Shown here piece after piece: positions 10,780-24,700 of a stretch of DNA of 64,000 bases (position 1 is the stretch's first letter; every line of letters begins with the position of its first letter). The DNA comes from Campanula takesimana (lineage: Eukaryota > Streptophyta > Magnoliopsida > Asterales > Campanulaceae), in contig JAOWBW010000599.1 in NCBI GenBank assembly GCA_026119855.1, positions 979,641 through 1,043,640 on the forward strand, in the 5' to 3' direction. The notes under the pieces were generated by a model. The model was not told the DNA's origin and ran no database searches. It saw nothing but the letters and a program-made list of their open reading frames with translations. Both the position numbers and the translations under genes were made by a program.

Positions 10780-13160
10780 TTAAATATTTGCCATAATCCA
10801 TGAGGCCCCTTCTCCCAGAACTTTTCTCCATCAAAGTCCACCTGAGATTCAAAAGTCCACCTCCACCCAATGTCCAAATCAAAATTCCATAAAAGCCCAA
10901 AAACCATCACTCAGGCTGCCCACTTAACCACCAAGCCCAATGCCAGGCCCGATGCCCCGACCGTACGGATCCGCCCACCCGCCCCGATCCAGAACCCACC
11001 CACACTACGCCCGCCCGTTTTAATTAAAACAAAAAAATGTTGACTATAGGTTTTGAACCTAAGACCTTTTCTAGGACAACCATGTCTTAACCACTAACAC
11101 AATGCAAACCTTTGTTCACATTTTGCAATAGTTATTATTACTAACAGCAGTCTGTACGAAACTAAATTACAAAAATTGAGATTTTACAATCAATAATGAA
11201 AATCTTGATATTCTCAAAAAACAAAGCTTAAGCTTTTAATATATATATATATATTATATATATATATTATATATATTAGAATATTAAAAACATGAATTAA
11301 GAATATAAAATATCTAAAGCTTTTTATTAAAAAAATATGAAAGACCTAAAAAATAAATTAAATTGTAATTATGAAAATACATTATTTTAGAAACTTTTAT
11401 AACTTTTTAATTATTACCCTTCTGTTAAGGCATTTATTTACATAAATGACACCAACTAAGTCTATTATATACTGAAAATATGAGAATTAGAAGAAAATAA
11501 ATTAAATAACTCTTATACCTAAAATATAAGAGTAATTCTAGTCTTATATTTTAGGTATATAATATTTTTAAAAAAGGGGGATTTAATGTGAAAATAATTA
11601 CTCTCATATCTAAAGTATAAGAGAAGAACTAGTCTTATACTTTCGGTATAAGAGTTTAATATTAAAAATATATGAGAATGATTTTTTAAAATGTGAAAAA
11701 TTGTTAAATTATTAAAAAATAATTAAATAACTCTTATACCTTAGGTATAGATTAATTCTTGTCTTATACCTAAGTATATGAGCGGAATAAAAAATAAAAT
11801 ATGAGACTTTTTTTTTATGTTTTTTAAGAAATTTGAAAAATGTGATTTTATTACTCTTATACCTTAGTTATAAGAGCAATATTAGTCTTACCTTAGGTGT
11901 AATAGTAATTTTAGTCTTATACCTTAGGTATAAGGCAATTGTAGTCTTATACCTTAGGTATAAGAGTGTAATTTTAGTCTTATACCTTAGGTATAAATGT
12001 AATTTTATTCTTATACCTTAGGTATAAGAGTAATTGTAGTCTTATACCCTAAGTATAAGAGTAATAACTAGTCTTATACTTTCGGTATAAGAGTTAATAT
12101 TAAAAATATATGAGAATGATTTTTTAAAATGTGAAAAAATTAGTAAATTATTAAAAAATAATTAAATAACTCTTATACCTTAGGTATAATATTAATTCTT
12201 GTCTTATACCTAAGTATATGAGCGGAATAAAAAAAAAATATGAGACTTTTTTTTATGTTTTTTAAGAAATTTGAAAAATGTGACTTTATACTCTTATACC
12301 TTAGGTATAAGAGAAATATTAGTCTTACCTTAGGTGTAATAGTAATTTTAGTCTTATACCTAAGGTATAAGGCAATTGTAGTCTTATACCTTAGGTATAA
12401 GAGTAATTTTTAGTCTTATACCTTAGGTATAAGAGTAATTTTAGTTTTATACCTTAAGTGTAATTGTAGTCTTATACCCTAGGTATATAGAGTAATTTTA
12501 GTTCTTATACCTTACGTATGTGATGAGTGCAATGACAATTATATAAATAAATGCCTAGGCCGGTATTTCAGTAAATAAAGGAGTTAAATGGTGTCATTTA
12601 TGTGAATACGTGCTTTTAGTGGAGGATAATAAATATATATATTATATATATATAATATGAAAAAAAATATTCAAATACGATATTGCACAATTATAATTTA
12701 ATTTATTTTTTAGGTCTTTCATATTTTTTCCTAATAAAAGATTTAGATACTTTATATTTTTTAATCATGTTTTTCATTTTTCTAATTTTATTTTTCAAAA
12801 AATTGATTTATTTTTTGAATAATCAAGAATTTTATTAATTGGTTGAGAATCTCATTTTTTTTTTCATTTAGTTTCGCCCATGCGAAGATACTAATAGAAC
12901 ATATTGCAAAATATTTATCAAAATGTGGGATGGTTTGGTTGTTAAGGCATATGTTTCCATGACATTGTTGGGGTTCGAATCCTAGATGTCACACATTTGT
13001 TTTTATTATTCAAACGGGCTGGGCGGTTAGGGACAGTTAAGGGCTGGGCTGGGAGTGGGTTAGCTTTGGAGGGTTAGATGGAATTTTGATCTGGCCATGG
13101 TTGCTGGTTTATGATCTGGCCCAAGGGCCTAGGGTCAAATCTCTAAATATTTTATTAATA
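10780..13160. mobile_element. 2.4-kb inverted-repeat (foldback-type) element
   Basis: The two arms are imperfect inverted repeats. The region 11037-11170 (with TTTTGAACC, TGTCTTAACCA and ATTTTGCAATA) matches the reverse of 12880-12995. The TAAATGACACCA region at 11440-11455 matches the reverse of 12588-12605, and the outer GC-rich parts (10800-11010 and 13000-13150) also pair. The centre holds the 31-bp array listed separately. There is no transposase ORF. A non-autonomous MULE or foldback element is likely. I could not fix a target-site duplication, so the ends are approximate. Confidence 0.55.
11500..12530 (+). repeat. array of about 31-bp palindromic units
   Basis: Repeated unit close to TCTTATACCTTAGGTATAAG followed by AGTAATTTTAG. 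The core TATACCTTAGGTATA is itself a palindrome. About twenty degenerate units are present, arranged partly as a larger duplication (11570-11830 resembles 12040-12290). It lies at the centre of the inverted-repeat element. Confidence 0.85.
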
Positions 13161-13247
13161 ATGATCATGAGATGCGTTGGTCCCGATATCGTATCATAAT
13201 CACTTTTGATATGGTAGATGTGAGATCCATAATAAATCAAATTAATA

Positions 13248-13482
13248 CTCACTTCGTCCACTCGAATTAGATTTTTGTCAATTTAATTATATTTTGACCA
13301 ATAATTTGAAAAAAAAATAATGATGTTAATAAAAATTTAAAAAATGTTATTGTATCACGGTTACTACTAATAAATTCAATATCTATTTTTAGATTTTCAT
13401 TAAATTAATTGTTTTTCTTCAAATTATTGGTCAAAGTATAATTTGATTGACCAAAATCTTAATTCGTGTGCGACGGAGGGAG
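13248..13482. mobile_element. Stowaway-type MITE
   Basis: Left end CTCACTTCGTCCACTCGAAT and right end GTGCGACGGAGGGAG are inverted, with TA on both sides (13246-13247 and 13483-13484). It lies 325 bp downstream of the KAO stop. It is about 235 bp, A/T-rich and has no ORF. Confidence 0.8.
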
Positions 13483-13751
13483 TATGAGTTATTGATAGAA
13501 AAAATGAGTGATATAAATTATTGACCGCACCCAACAGCAGCTCGACCGCGACCACGGAAGCAAGTTTCATGTCCTTTGCAAAATAGAATATCATTCTATC
13601 ATAAAACCAAGTTGTTCGAAGTTGTCACAAAATTGCTGTAAGCTAAAACAATCTAGTTTCATAAAATTAAATTTTCATCATCATCATTACTATCTATTGA
13701 GATCCATATATTGGGAAATTAAGCAACATGATGAGAAAACTCAAGAAGCAA

Positions 13752-13757
13752 TTTATT
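13752..13757 (-). terminator. candidate KAO poly(A) signal
   Basis: AATAAA on the minus strand about 50 bases after the KAO stop codon. The sequence between the stop and this site is A/T-rich, with a poly(A) run at 13777-13794. The motif alone is weak evidence. Confidence 0.4.
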
Positions 13758-13806
13758 TTTTTTCTGAATAATTCAGAAAAAAAAAAAAAAAAAAGTTGGA
13801 ATCGGT

Positions 13807-13897
13807 CTAGGCTCTCTTTATTCTTCCCAAGCATTTATCTTTAGGCCTCGTATGTGGCAAGTACATGTTTGGACATTTTGGATTTTTTCGTTCAAGC
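13807..13897 (-). CDS. KAO: KAO exon 7 and stop
   Basis: After acceptor GCAG it encodes LERKNPKCPNMYLPHTRP through GRIKRA and stops at TAG (13809-13807). Confidence 0.94.
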
Positions 13898-16069
13898 CTG
13901 CAAAATAATAAAAATAATAAGACATTATTAGTAACAGACCATTTTATGTGCTCATATTTTTTTTTTATTTTTCAAGAAGTATTTATTTCCAACCAAATAT
14001 AAAAAGAATTTATGTAAACTTGTTACTTACTCATAATTTAGGACAAAATAGTGAAGGAATATCATAATTTCTATCTTAGCCAGATCATTCCCAGGGCACA
14101 ATCTTGTCCCTCCTCCAAATGGAAGGAATGTTCCTGCTTTAGCTGTAAGATTCTGCACAGATTTACAACATTAATTCATTTACGCACTAAATGATTGTAC
14201 AGTACAACAAAGAAATACTACCTCCGTTCCATACTTATTGCTACCAAATGGAATGGAAGTGCACGGGGATTAAAAATATATGTTGGAAAAATAAGTATTG
14301 TGAGTGGGTAGGATAGAGAAAATAAGTTAGCGGATAGTTGTTGTGAGTTGATAGCAGAGAGAAAAGTGAACGTTTTGGATAAGTAACAATAAGTATGGGA
14401 CGCCAAAAAATGAAATAGGTAGCAACAAGTATTGGGATTGAGGGATAACTTCTTTTCTACTTACATCCCATCTAGAAGGGTTAAATTCCTTCGGTTTAGT
14501 ATAAATTTCAGGATCATAGTGAACACTCCTAAACCAGAGCAAAACCTTCCATCCCTTTGGTATGGTAAAACCTGATACATTAAAAAAAAAAAAAAAATCA
14601 TTTTCTGCGATACGAAATCTTGAATCGAGAAGTTGATTGAATGAGAAAAACAAATGACAAACATACCGGTTATATTGACATCCGTTTTCGCCTCTCTAAA
14701 GACCACAAACGAGATTGTTATTATGCGAAGGGTTTCATCGACCACTTTCGAGAGATAATCCATTTGTCTAACATCTTTAAGGGTTAACCCTTCTTGCGTA
14801 GCCGGCCTATTCTTCACAATTTTCTCTTGCTCTGCCTATGTATTGTACAAAGTGTAAGTATTTTCGTTATTGCATAACAATTTGATCAAAATTGATGAAT
14901 CTAGGGTGTACCTTGGCTATTTTGAAGAACTCGGGGTGAGATTGTAAATATAGAGTTGCCCACATAGTAATGTGTGCAGAGGACTCGTGACCAGCGTTTA
15001 AGTACATGACTAGAACATCGATGATTTCTTCATCATTTAATCTTCTACCATTCTCATCTTTTACTTCGAGAAGAGCATCCATCATATCCTTCTTTTTAGG
15101 TTTCTTTTGATCATTCAGTTTTTTTTGTTTCCTACGCTCATCAACTATCAATTGAAAGATAGCCACAAGATTCTTCCGTGCCTGTAATTAGAATTAACAC
15201 GTCTTAAAACGTACTCTAAAACAATTTCATGTCTCTATTTTCTATTTTCCAATTTTCATTTTTCTGGTTTTTTAAATAATTGTTAGAAAACGTATACAAG
15301 AAAATAAGACAAGGGGGTCCGGTCCGACAACAAGTCAGTTTTTTGGGGCAGGTTGCCTACGCAACGACTGTAAGCCCCAAAATATTTGACATGTTATCAT
15401 TGCAAAAGACTGACCTTAAGTGCCTTGTGGTAAGCAAATCCCGGAATATTGATTGCCATGGCTCTAACCCCATAATTAAGGGCACTGTATTCCCTCTCCA
15501 ATGCTTCCATAACTTGTTCACTTTCCGAACTCAAGAAAATGTACATAATAATTCTGAATGTAAGCTTTCTAAGCTCAGTCAAGACCTCAATTTCCCCTAA
15601 ATGGGCCCATTTACCCAACGCCGTGACAACATTATCTTCAATATATCCCATGTAAGCTTCCAACGCTTCGGGCCCATTGACTGGTGCAGCGGTCAATCTA
15701 CGAAGCCTTTTGTGCTCTTCGTAAGAAATTCCAATAAACGACTTCTTTCCAATGAGTTCGATTGTAGTGGTGGGCCAGCCCGTCTTGAACGATTCGTCAT
15801 CGAACAAAACTCTCTTACATAAATCTGGTACAGTCACAATGATACTAGGATTGCCAAACATATATGCCTTGTAAATTCCAGTCTTTCCAAATCTGTAATG
15901 TTCATGAAAATTATGTAAGTTTATAGATTTTCCCCAGAAAACGGTAGGGAAAATGAAAAATACTAAGGGTTTGTTTTCCGGCCCAATTAATGTCTCATTG
16001 GGTAATGATTCAAGCCCAATAATGAACAGTGGCCCAACTACAAAATGGCACAAGAAGTAGTTTTTTTTT

Positions 16070-16106
<37 letters not shown>

Positions 16107-18757
16107 AGAAATGGCACAAGAAGTTAAAACAATCTTAGGCTCCGTTTGTTTTCCAAAAAAACATCTTTCAGAAAATATTTTTCGCATTTTTTGGTGTTTG
16201 TTAAGCACCGGAAAATGGGGAAAATGTTTTCCGGAAAATGGTTTTCCCCCTTTTCTAAGGAAAACGTTTTCCTTACCTCCACCTAAGGAAAACATTTTCC
16301 GGAATATAATGATGACACAAAATTATTTTTGAACACTCTTCCACCTTCGACTCGCCCTTTCCCACACCACCCATCCCACCCCCACCAAAAAAAAATAATA
16401 ATAAATAAATAAAATAAAATAAATTCTTTTCACTCATATTAAAATTATTTTGAACACCTCCTCCACCCCTACTACCCCCCCCCCAACCCACTCACCCACC
16501 CACACCCTACCCCACCATCCACCCACATTCAAAAAAGAAACTTTCTTTTCACACATATTAAAATTATTTTTGAACACTTCACCCCTACCCCACCACCTTC
16601 CCTACCCCCCCCAACACCACCCATCCCACCTCCCTTCAAAATTTTTTCTCATAATAATTTTTTTCTCATATTAAATTATTTTTTGCTCATTTGGAAATAT
16701 TTTCTGGAAAACATTTTCCTTAGATTTACCAAACAACCAAAAACATGTTTATATCATTTTTCGGAAAACATTTTCTGGGAAATCATTTTCCGAAAAAATG
16801 TTTTCCCCCAAACAAACGGAGCCTTAGTTGGGATAACTAATTCCCTATTAAGAATAACTAGTTTGTGACCCGTCGATACTCGACGGACATAGTAAATCAG
16901 TTAAATAAAATTTATAATTGAGATTTGTTTCTAAAATAAGTAAAAATAAATAAATTAATAACTTATAATTTGAAGAGGCTTTGATCTTCGAAGCCCGTTC
17001 TTCTAATCTCAATCAAAGCATCTCTCCCTCCCATCTCCTCTAAGTGAGGGGAGAGGCTTTGATCCATAAGCTTGCAAACTTTTTATTAATATTATTTCAC
17101 ATGAATAAATTTTATTAGTTGGTCTTTTTCGATGGCTTTTTAGTCAGCTTGTCCATTCCAAGTATAGAATGTTCAAAATATAAAAAATATCTATCGCTTA
17201 AATAATAGTTTACTATAAAAACATGTAACTTACATTAAATTGGTCTTATGTGAATATATTTTATTAGTTTGGTCCATTATGATGGTTTTCTTATCCAATT
17301 TGTCATTTCCATAACTTTCAATCGATTTCAAGTAATGAAATTCACATGAATAGTCTAGACTATCCTAAATCAATTGATCAACTCCAAAAAAACTCTGTTA
17401 TATTTCTCCGCTTCTTCATCTAAATTAATTCACTCATAACCTGGAAACTTCTATTAATTTGGTCGCTCGTGAACCTTTATTATTATTATTATTAGTTTGG
17501 TCTTTCATGGTGGATTTCTTTGTTAGTTTGCCAATTTTAAGTATGAAATGTTCTAAAAACTCAAAAATATATCTGAATTAACTAATACCTTACATTAGTT
17601 TGGTCTGATTTGAATATTTTTTATTAGTTTGATCCCTTAATATGATTTTTTTTTCTAATATGTCCCTTCCACCTAGTTTTATCAATTTTAACTCATTAAA
17701 TCGACATGACATGTCAAAAAAATACCTCAAAGTCAATTAATCAACATTAAAAGTACCCTTACTTATAAATAGATATTAATAGATATTATTTTGAAACGGA
17801 GAATAATCAATTTTCCTTGAATATTCTAAATTAAAATTGGCTTCATTCCGGTGAATATTGCAGTTTTTGTATACTGCATAATTTTATTCGTGTTTGTTTT
17901 GTTGGATTTGAATTATGAAGAATCCCCATGTTTACTTTAAAATTATGTGGCAAACTCCAAATTAAAGAATAGGTTATGTTTCTTTACTTAGCAAATAAGA
18001 TGGTATTTTTTGTATATGATAAAATATTTTATTGCCTTATTATATATCAAAGGGTAATTTAGTCAATTTATAAATTGTGTAGTGGATAAGCAAAAAGTGT
18101 AGTGGCATTAGCCCCTCACTTAATAATATTATATTTAATTATTGATGATAAAAGCTTCAAATTTTGAATTTGGGGATTTGAATTATGAATGATCTTAACA
18201 TTCAAAAATGAGTAAGATGTTTCAATATTGAGCCACGTGGAATTCCACATCATAAATCCACGTGGCACTCTTTATGAATGGCATTTTACTCTCCTTTATT
18301 ATATACTCCCTCCGTTCCGGGTACGTTGCAACATGGAAGGGGAAGCACAAAAATTAAGAAAGGAGAATAATGTTGGGAGGAAGAGAGAGAATGAGTGGAG
18401 GATTATAAAAGTAATAAAAAGTATCCTTATTTGGCATTGTTGCAACTTAAGTGGAATGCCAAAAATAGCAAATTGTTGCAACTTACCGGGAACGAATGGA
18501 GTATATAGATTCCAAAATAATTGGAATAATTCTTGGATGGGCAATCTATCCGAGAATATCATAAGACAAGTTTTCACAAGTACTGTACTACACAACGTAC
18601 TTTTAATTATTGATCATGATTAACATTAATTAATGTACTTCTTTAAAAAAAAAAAAAAAAACATTAATTAATGTACTTGTTGCAATTTGTCCCCTGAATT
18701 TTGATTCTGCAGCTACGAAGTATATACAACTAGTTTATGAACATCTTCAAAATCTCT

Positions 18758-18788
<31 letters not shown>

Positions 18789-21700
18789 CACAAACAAACA
18801 AATTGCTACGTGAATAAGCACCACGGATTGATGTATCAATTATTTTGGGTCAATTTGATTTATCGCTCACTCAAATATAAATTCATAACTCCCATCTCCC
18901 ATTTATAGATCGTAATTCTAGAGAAGCTCACAAGACTATCTTATACTCCCTACGTCCCAAAATGATTTTCTCATTTGATTGTTCAAACTTTTTAAGGATA
19001 TGAACACTTGATTCACTAGTTTGAATCAAGTGTTCATATCCTTAAAAAGTTTGAATAGTCAAATGTGAAGATCATTTTGGGATGTATGGAGTATTAAGAG
19101 TCTCGATTTGAGACCATTTTTAACGACCTTCCTATAAAAAAAACTCGGATCCCTATATAATCATTACGCATTAGAATGGAGACCATAACAACTTTAGGGT
19201 AATTTTTTGGGCTTATTACTTTAGATACACCCTAAACCAATAAGTGATGCTGGTAGGAAAAAGTAAGAAAGAGAAAGTGGATAGAAGATTTTTGTTGTGA
19301 GAAAAATAAGTGGGTCTCATTATCCATTATAAGTAATAAAAAACTAAAAACTTTAGTCTGAGACAAACAAAAAGAAAAATTAAAATTTTAGTTTGAAAGG
19401 GAAGGAGCATTAGGTTAGCTCGTGGATATCTAAATAACACACTAATTCTATAATCCCATGGTAACTTGGCATGAGAATTTATTGTTCACTATTTAACTTA
19501 GTAATTCCACTTATTATAATAACTAGCGTAACACCCGTGCGTTAAACGCACGGCTAAAACACTTCGATAAATAAAAAACTTTAAATAAATAAATAAATAA
19601 AATAATTAAATGAGAATATTTATATTTGCATTAGTGTAATATTAGGTTGTATTTTCTACAAATTTTTTTATCAAAAATGCTGATTTTCGCAAATGATTGC
19701 AGGTTTGCTGGACTATTTTAGGGTTAATCTAATAGCTAATTGAAATGGAGATTTGATCAACATTGATTTTCAGGAGTTGGGATTTTGATTTAATTAGATT
19801 TGATTATAGATGATTTTTTATTAGTAGATAAATAAACAAATATTCAAGTTTGAAATTGTGGTAATAAGAAAGCTTGAAATTATCCATAAATATTTTAGGG
19901 TTAATCCAAGAGCTAAATTTAATTTTCCAAATTTATGCGTATATATCAACTATGATAAAGAAACAATTTAATCAAGGTTTCTAATTATAGAGAGGTGAGT
20001 TTGAGCGGGAAACTGATTTAGAAAGGGGCTCCAATGACTTTGGCCATTATTTATATATAGATAACACCTACTCCCTCTGTATTTTTAGTTTGTTTATTTT
20101 TTGTTAGCCGGAGTAAACTTTGACCAAATATTTAATGTTAATCTAACAATTCTAATGAAATTTTAAAAATTATAATTGATAAATTAGATGATTATTTATC
20201 AATTACAATTTTTAAAAATTTATTATGATGATTAGATTGACATTAAATGTTTGGTTAATGCTTACTCCCGTTAATTAAAAATAAACAGACTAAAAAGACA
20301 GGGGAGTAATTATTTTGCGTTTCAAGTGAAGGAAAAAAGTGACAATGATAGTGACAAAAATTGCCTGCTCATTTGTCCATTGGATGATTTTGATATTTTG
20401 ATATTTGTAAGGATATTGGCATTTTCATACATCCAAACAATCTCTCTTTTGCAATTTAAAACACATGCCTACACTGCAAATAGCAGTCCACTTACAAAAT
20501 GCCTATATTGCCCCTGTCACACATGAATATATTCTAGTCCTATAATAAAGTCGGCACATAAACACAAAATGTACCGTTGTCAATTTACACCTCATAAGTC
20601 TATTGGTGCAAAAAAAAAAAAAAATTGTCAGGCATTGAGTTTTAAATTTCATGATTATCCAAAATAACTTCTTCTTATGTTTTCTAAAGTTTCCATTTAA
20701 GGAAGTTTTTCTTTCTTACACTATAAACACACTCATATATGTGAATGTAAAAATAGATATGAAGTGGAAGTTGTTCGACTGTATAGCAATTTGCTGTTTT
20801 GAACAATTCAGATTTATATATAATGATAACAAAGATAGGTTTTAGACAAAATTTGTGAAACGTGAACTATCATATTAAAATTCAAACCAGTATCAATTAA
20901 GTTTTATCGTGACTATTATACAGTTAGATTGCATGTACTTAGTTGCAGCAGAAGGTCAAAGTAATCCGAGGAAATAATTGGGAAGAAAAATCCAAAAAAT
21001 GCTTGGGTATTCCATGACAATGAGGAGGGGCTTTTCAAGTAATTGAAATATTCCTTAAGATTCCATGACATTATTTCCATGACAATGAGGAAATAATTGG
21101 GAAGCAAAGGAATTGTGTATTTTGTCGTTTGGTCTTTTCTTATCTTCATTTGGTAGCTGAATTGTACTTATCAAAAATAATAATTGAACAAATATATATT
21201 GGCTACCAAACAAAAAAAAAATTACGAAATTTGTGTAAACCAAATGCTAAATAATCTTTTCTTTTTTTTTGTATTAAAATTATTCATCAAAAAGTTTTAG
21301 CTCAAGCGATATTTGGTTTTAGTTTCTTATGTGGAGGTTACGAGTTTGAATCCCGTTAAGGAGATTTGTGTTAGCTTATTTATTGGCCCATTTGTAGCAT
21401 TTATGGTATTATGAATTAATATAAATAAGAAAAACCCAATTTTTATAAATATATGTATATATTATTCATTTATACTATTATCGAGTGAAACTCATTTTGT
21501 ATAAATAACTAACACTAATTATTTTTTAAGGGTTAATTGCAATTTGGTTCCTGACTTTTTTGAAAATTTGCAATTTTGATGCTGTGTTTTCAATTTCGCC
21601 AATTGGTATACTCACTTTGTCATTTTGTTGCAATCTGACTACAAAAGTAACTGGGTGTTAGTTTTTTAACAGATTTTATGTCATATAACTAGCACATGAC

Positions 21701-24700
21701 GATTTAAGATGTTTGTGAAGCTACACATATCCGATTGGTATGATTATTTTTTTAAACAGAAGCTAATACATAAATCTACAACATATATTTTTTTGACAAT
21801 TTTTTTTAGTAAACTAATTATATTATATTAATTTGTAATTTAAATAAATGAAAATATTTAAAAAATACAGGACATGGGAAAAATAATCTGAAAAAATTAC
21901 TACTTCCACAATGATATACCTTCTTTCCTAACGTTTGATATCCTCTATCTCTCCGCCATGTTCCCGCATCACCCCTTCCACATACACTCTACCCCAGATT
22001 CATCATTTTCTACCTCTCCCTTTTTTTCTATCAAATATTTCTATGAACTGATAATCTACATATAACATTTACTTCATATGAAACATATTTGGGGCTAACA
22101 CATTTTTTAAATTATTATTTCACGTGTTTTTTTTTTAATAGTTAAAATGAAGATTTAATATAAAATAATCCAATAACCCAAAAAAATACCAAAAAAGATA
22201 TATGTTGTAAACTCAAATTTTAGTTTCAATTTAAAAAAAAAGAATCATATCAATCGGATATAAGTAACTCAAAAAATATATTAAAACGTCACTTAAAAGG
22301 TCATGTGCTAGTCACATGACATAAAATATGTTAGATAACTAACACTTAGTTACTTTTGTAATTGGATTGCAACAAAATGACAAAGTGAGTATACCAATTG
22401 GCGAAATTGAAAAGACAGCATCAACATTGCAAATTTTGAACAAAGTCAGGAACCAAATTGCAATTAACCCATTTCTTAATGTTAGTCCCTCTTTTTTCTT
22501 CAGTACGTTTCCTCATTATGTGGCGAGGCTAGGAAGAAGCCAAGGGGGTCGGCTGACCCCCTTAAGTTTTGAAAATTGTTCATTTAGTACCTTTAATTTT
22601 TCATAAAATGACATTTTACTACCAAAAATAATTATTTTATTAGTTTTGACCCCTTTAATTTTTTTAAATATTGTAGTATATAAATTTTCGACCCCCTTTC
22701 ACATAGTTTCTCGCTTCGCCAATTATGCTTACTATTGTTTTTTATTTTAGTTAGTCAAGTAAATTTTATTATGATTAAATAAAATATCATAAAATACAAC
22801 TAAAAGAAAAGACGTGTAAAAAGTAAATAATCAATTACATTGTGATTTTTAATTTAGTTTAAGGGGATAAATTAAAGAGTAAATCGTTTTCTAACTTTTG
22901 AATTTAAAGCTAAGATTATTGTTTTTTGTGACTTTCTTTTGTTTACTGGATTACTTAAAAGTTGCCTTAACATAAACTTTTTAATGTGGCTTTATATTTT
23001 AATTATGACTTTTCATTTCTTATATCCTAGAAGTTAAAGTTACTTTATCCTAATAATTATTAATGTATTAAGTTATATTGAGACTTTTCATATTTCAGTA
23101 ACTGTTGCACTTAAATGAATGCATATAGTTATTTTTTCACAAATGAATTCATATAAAAAATTTATATTGATGCAAATTTATAGTATTGATAAACTCATAA
23201 TAATTAATGTAATAATTTTAAATTTTGTATAATTATATAAACGTATAATATTAACACACTTATAATAATTGATTAATAATTTTAAATTAATTTAGACTCT
23301 TCCCCTATCTTCTTCTCTGCTCTATTTGTATATATTGTATATTAGTATAGTACTTTAATAGTACTGAATAATAGATTATGCTTATCTATTACACTAATCA
23401 TATCTATTACAATAGTAGAATGCTATTGTATAATAGTTATTTTTTTAATATAGTAACTATTAGTCTCATATAGTATGCTTCAAAAAAAAAATAGTCTAAT
23501 ATAGTATGCTAATGGTTAACCAATTTCATTTTAAAAATATTTATTTTAATAGAAAAATCATAAAAATATTTATTATTCACTCTCAAAATTTTTGTTGGCC
23601 AAAAATATAATGATCTATGAAAATAAGATTTAGGTACAAAATTATTTAAAGGTAAAATTAAAAAAAAAATCATTTATTTTAGGGAAAAACATGACATTCA
23701 ATTTGGAATAATGAGAGTAACTATTATGATTTACTAATATTAGTAATCGTAATAATTATTTAAAAAAAATAACTTATACAATAGTTATTAGGATTAACTA
23801 ATACTATTAATAGTAAAGGTTAATATATATATAATAACTATTATAATTAACTATTATTATCAATAGTAAAAGTTAACATATATAATAACTATTATGGTTA
23901 ACTAATACTATAAATAGGAATAGTTAACTTATATAATAACTATTAACGTTGACTAATACTATTAATAGTAATATTTAACTTATATAGTAACTATTAACGT
24001 TAATTAATACTATTAATAGTAATAGTTAACTAATTATATAGTAACTATTATAGTTAACTAATACTATTCATAGTAATGGTTAACTTATATAGTAACTATT
24101 ATAGTTAACTAATACTATTAAGAGTAATAGTTAACTTATATATTAACTATTATAGTTAACTAACACTATTAATAGTAATAGTTAACCTATATAATAACTA
24201 TTAGTATTAACTAATATTATCAGCTAATAAAAAAGAATATCAAGAGCCACTTATAATTAAGAATGGTGATGATGTGGTTTCACCAAAAGCAAGTATTAGC
24301 CAAAACATGTCCACGTGGCGAATCCGTAGCCCTATGCCTCGACTTTTAATATATATAGATTTTCAGTGAAAATGTAACTTAAAACAAAAATGCTTAAACA
24401 AACCTAATAAAACGGCAGTTACCATTCTCCTAATGAATTATCCCAGTGGTCAGGAACTCTAAAGTTTGTCAACATTCCAAAAGAAAAAAAAAAAAGGTTT
24501 GCATGTTCCAATCTCACAAGAGATAGACTCATAACTAGATTAACTAAATTCAATCTATCAAAACTGAACAAACCGAACCAACAAACTTCCATTCACTTTA
24601 ATATCCATTCACTTTAATATGGGATTTAAAACTGCTCGTAAACATAATTAATCTGCTAACGCTTCAGTCATCAGTCACAATTTAGATCGAGTGGTTTTTT

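Noticed and set aside
11500..12530. Regular repeats considered as a CRISPR array
   Set aside because: Units are contiguous and palindromic without unique spacers, in plant DNA with no cas genes.
12930..12995. tRNA-like GGTTCGAATCC with an upstream box-A-like motif
   Set aside because: It pairs with the left arm of the inverted-repeat element and has no complete tRNA fold. At most it is a decayed SINE piece captured in the arms.
16038..16491. Lysine- and glycine-rich ORFs
   Set aside because: Products of poly(T)/poly(A) and C-rich low-complexity DNA in a PIF-type element.
18228..18623. Plus- and minus-strand ORFs of 131 and 98 codons
   Set aside because: Both run across a MITE with clear inverted ends and TA flanks; mirrored ORFs on both strands are expected there.
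22529..22560. CTAG with nearby GGGGGTC hairpin as the missing Helitron 3' end for 24359
   Set aside because: The base after CTAG on the minus strand is C and not T, so it does not fit the insertion rule.
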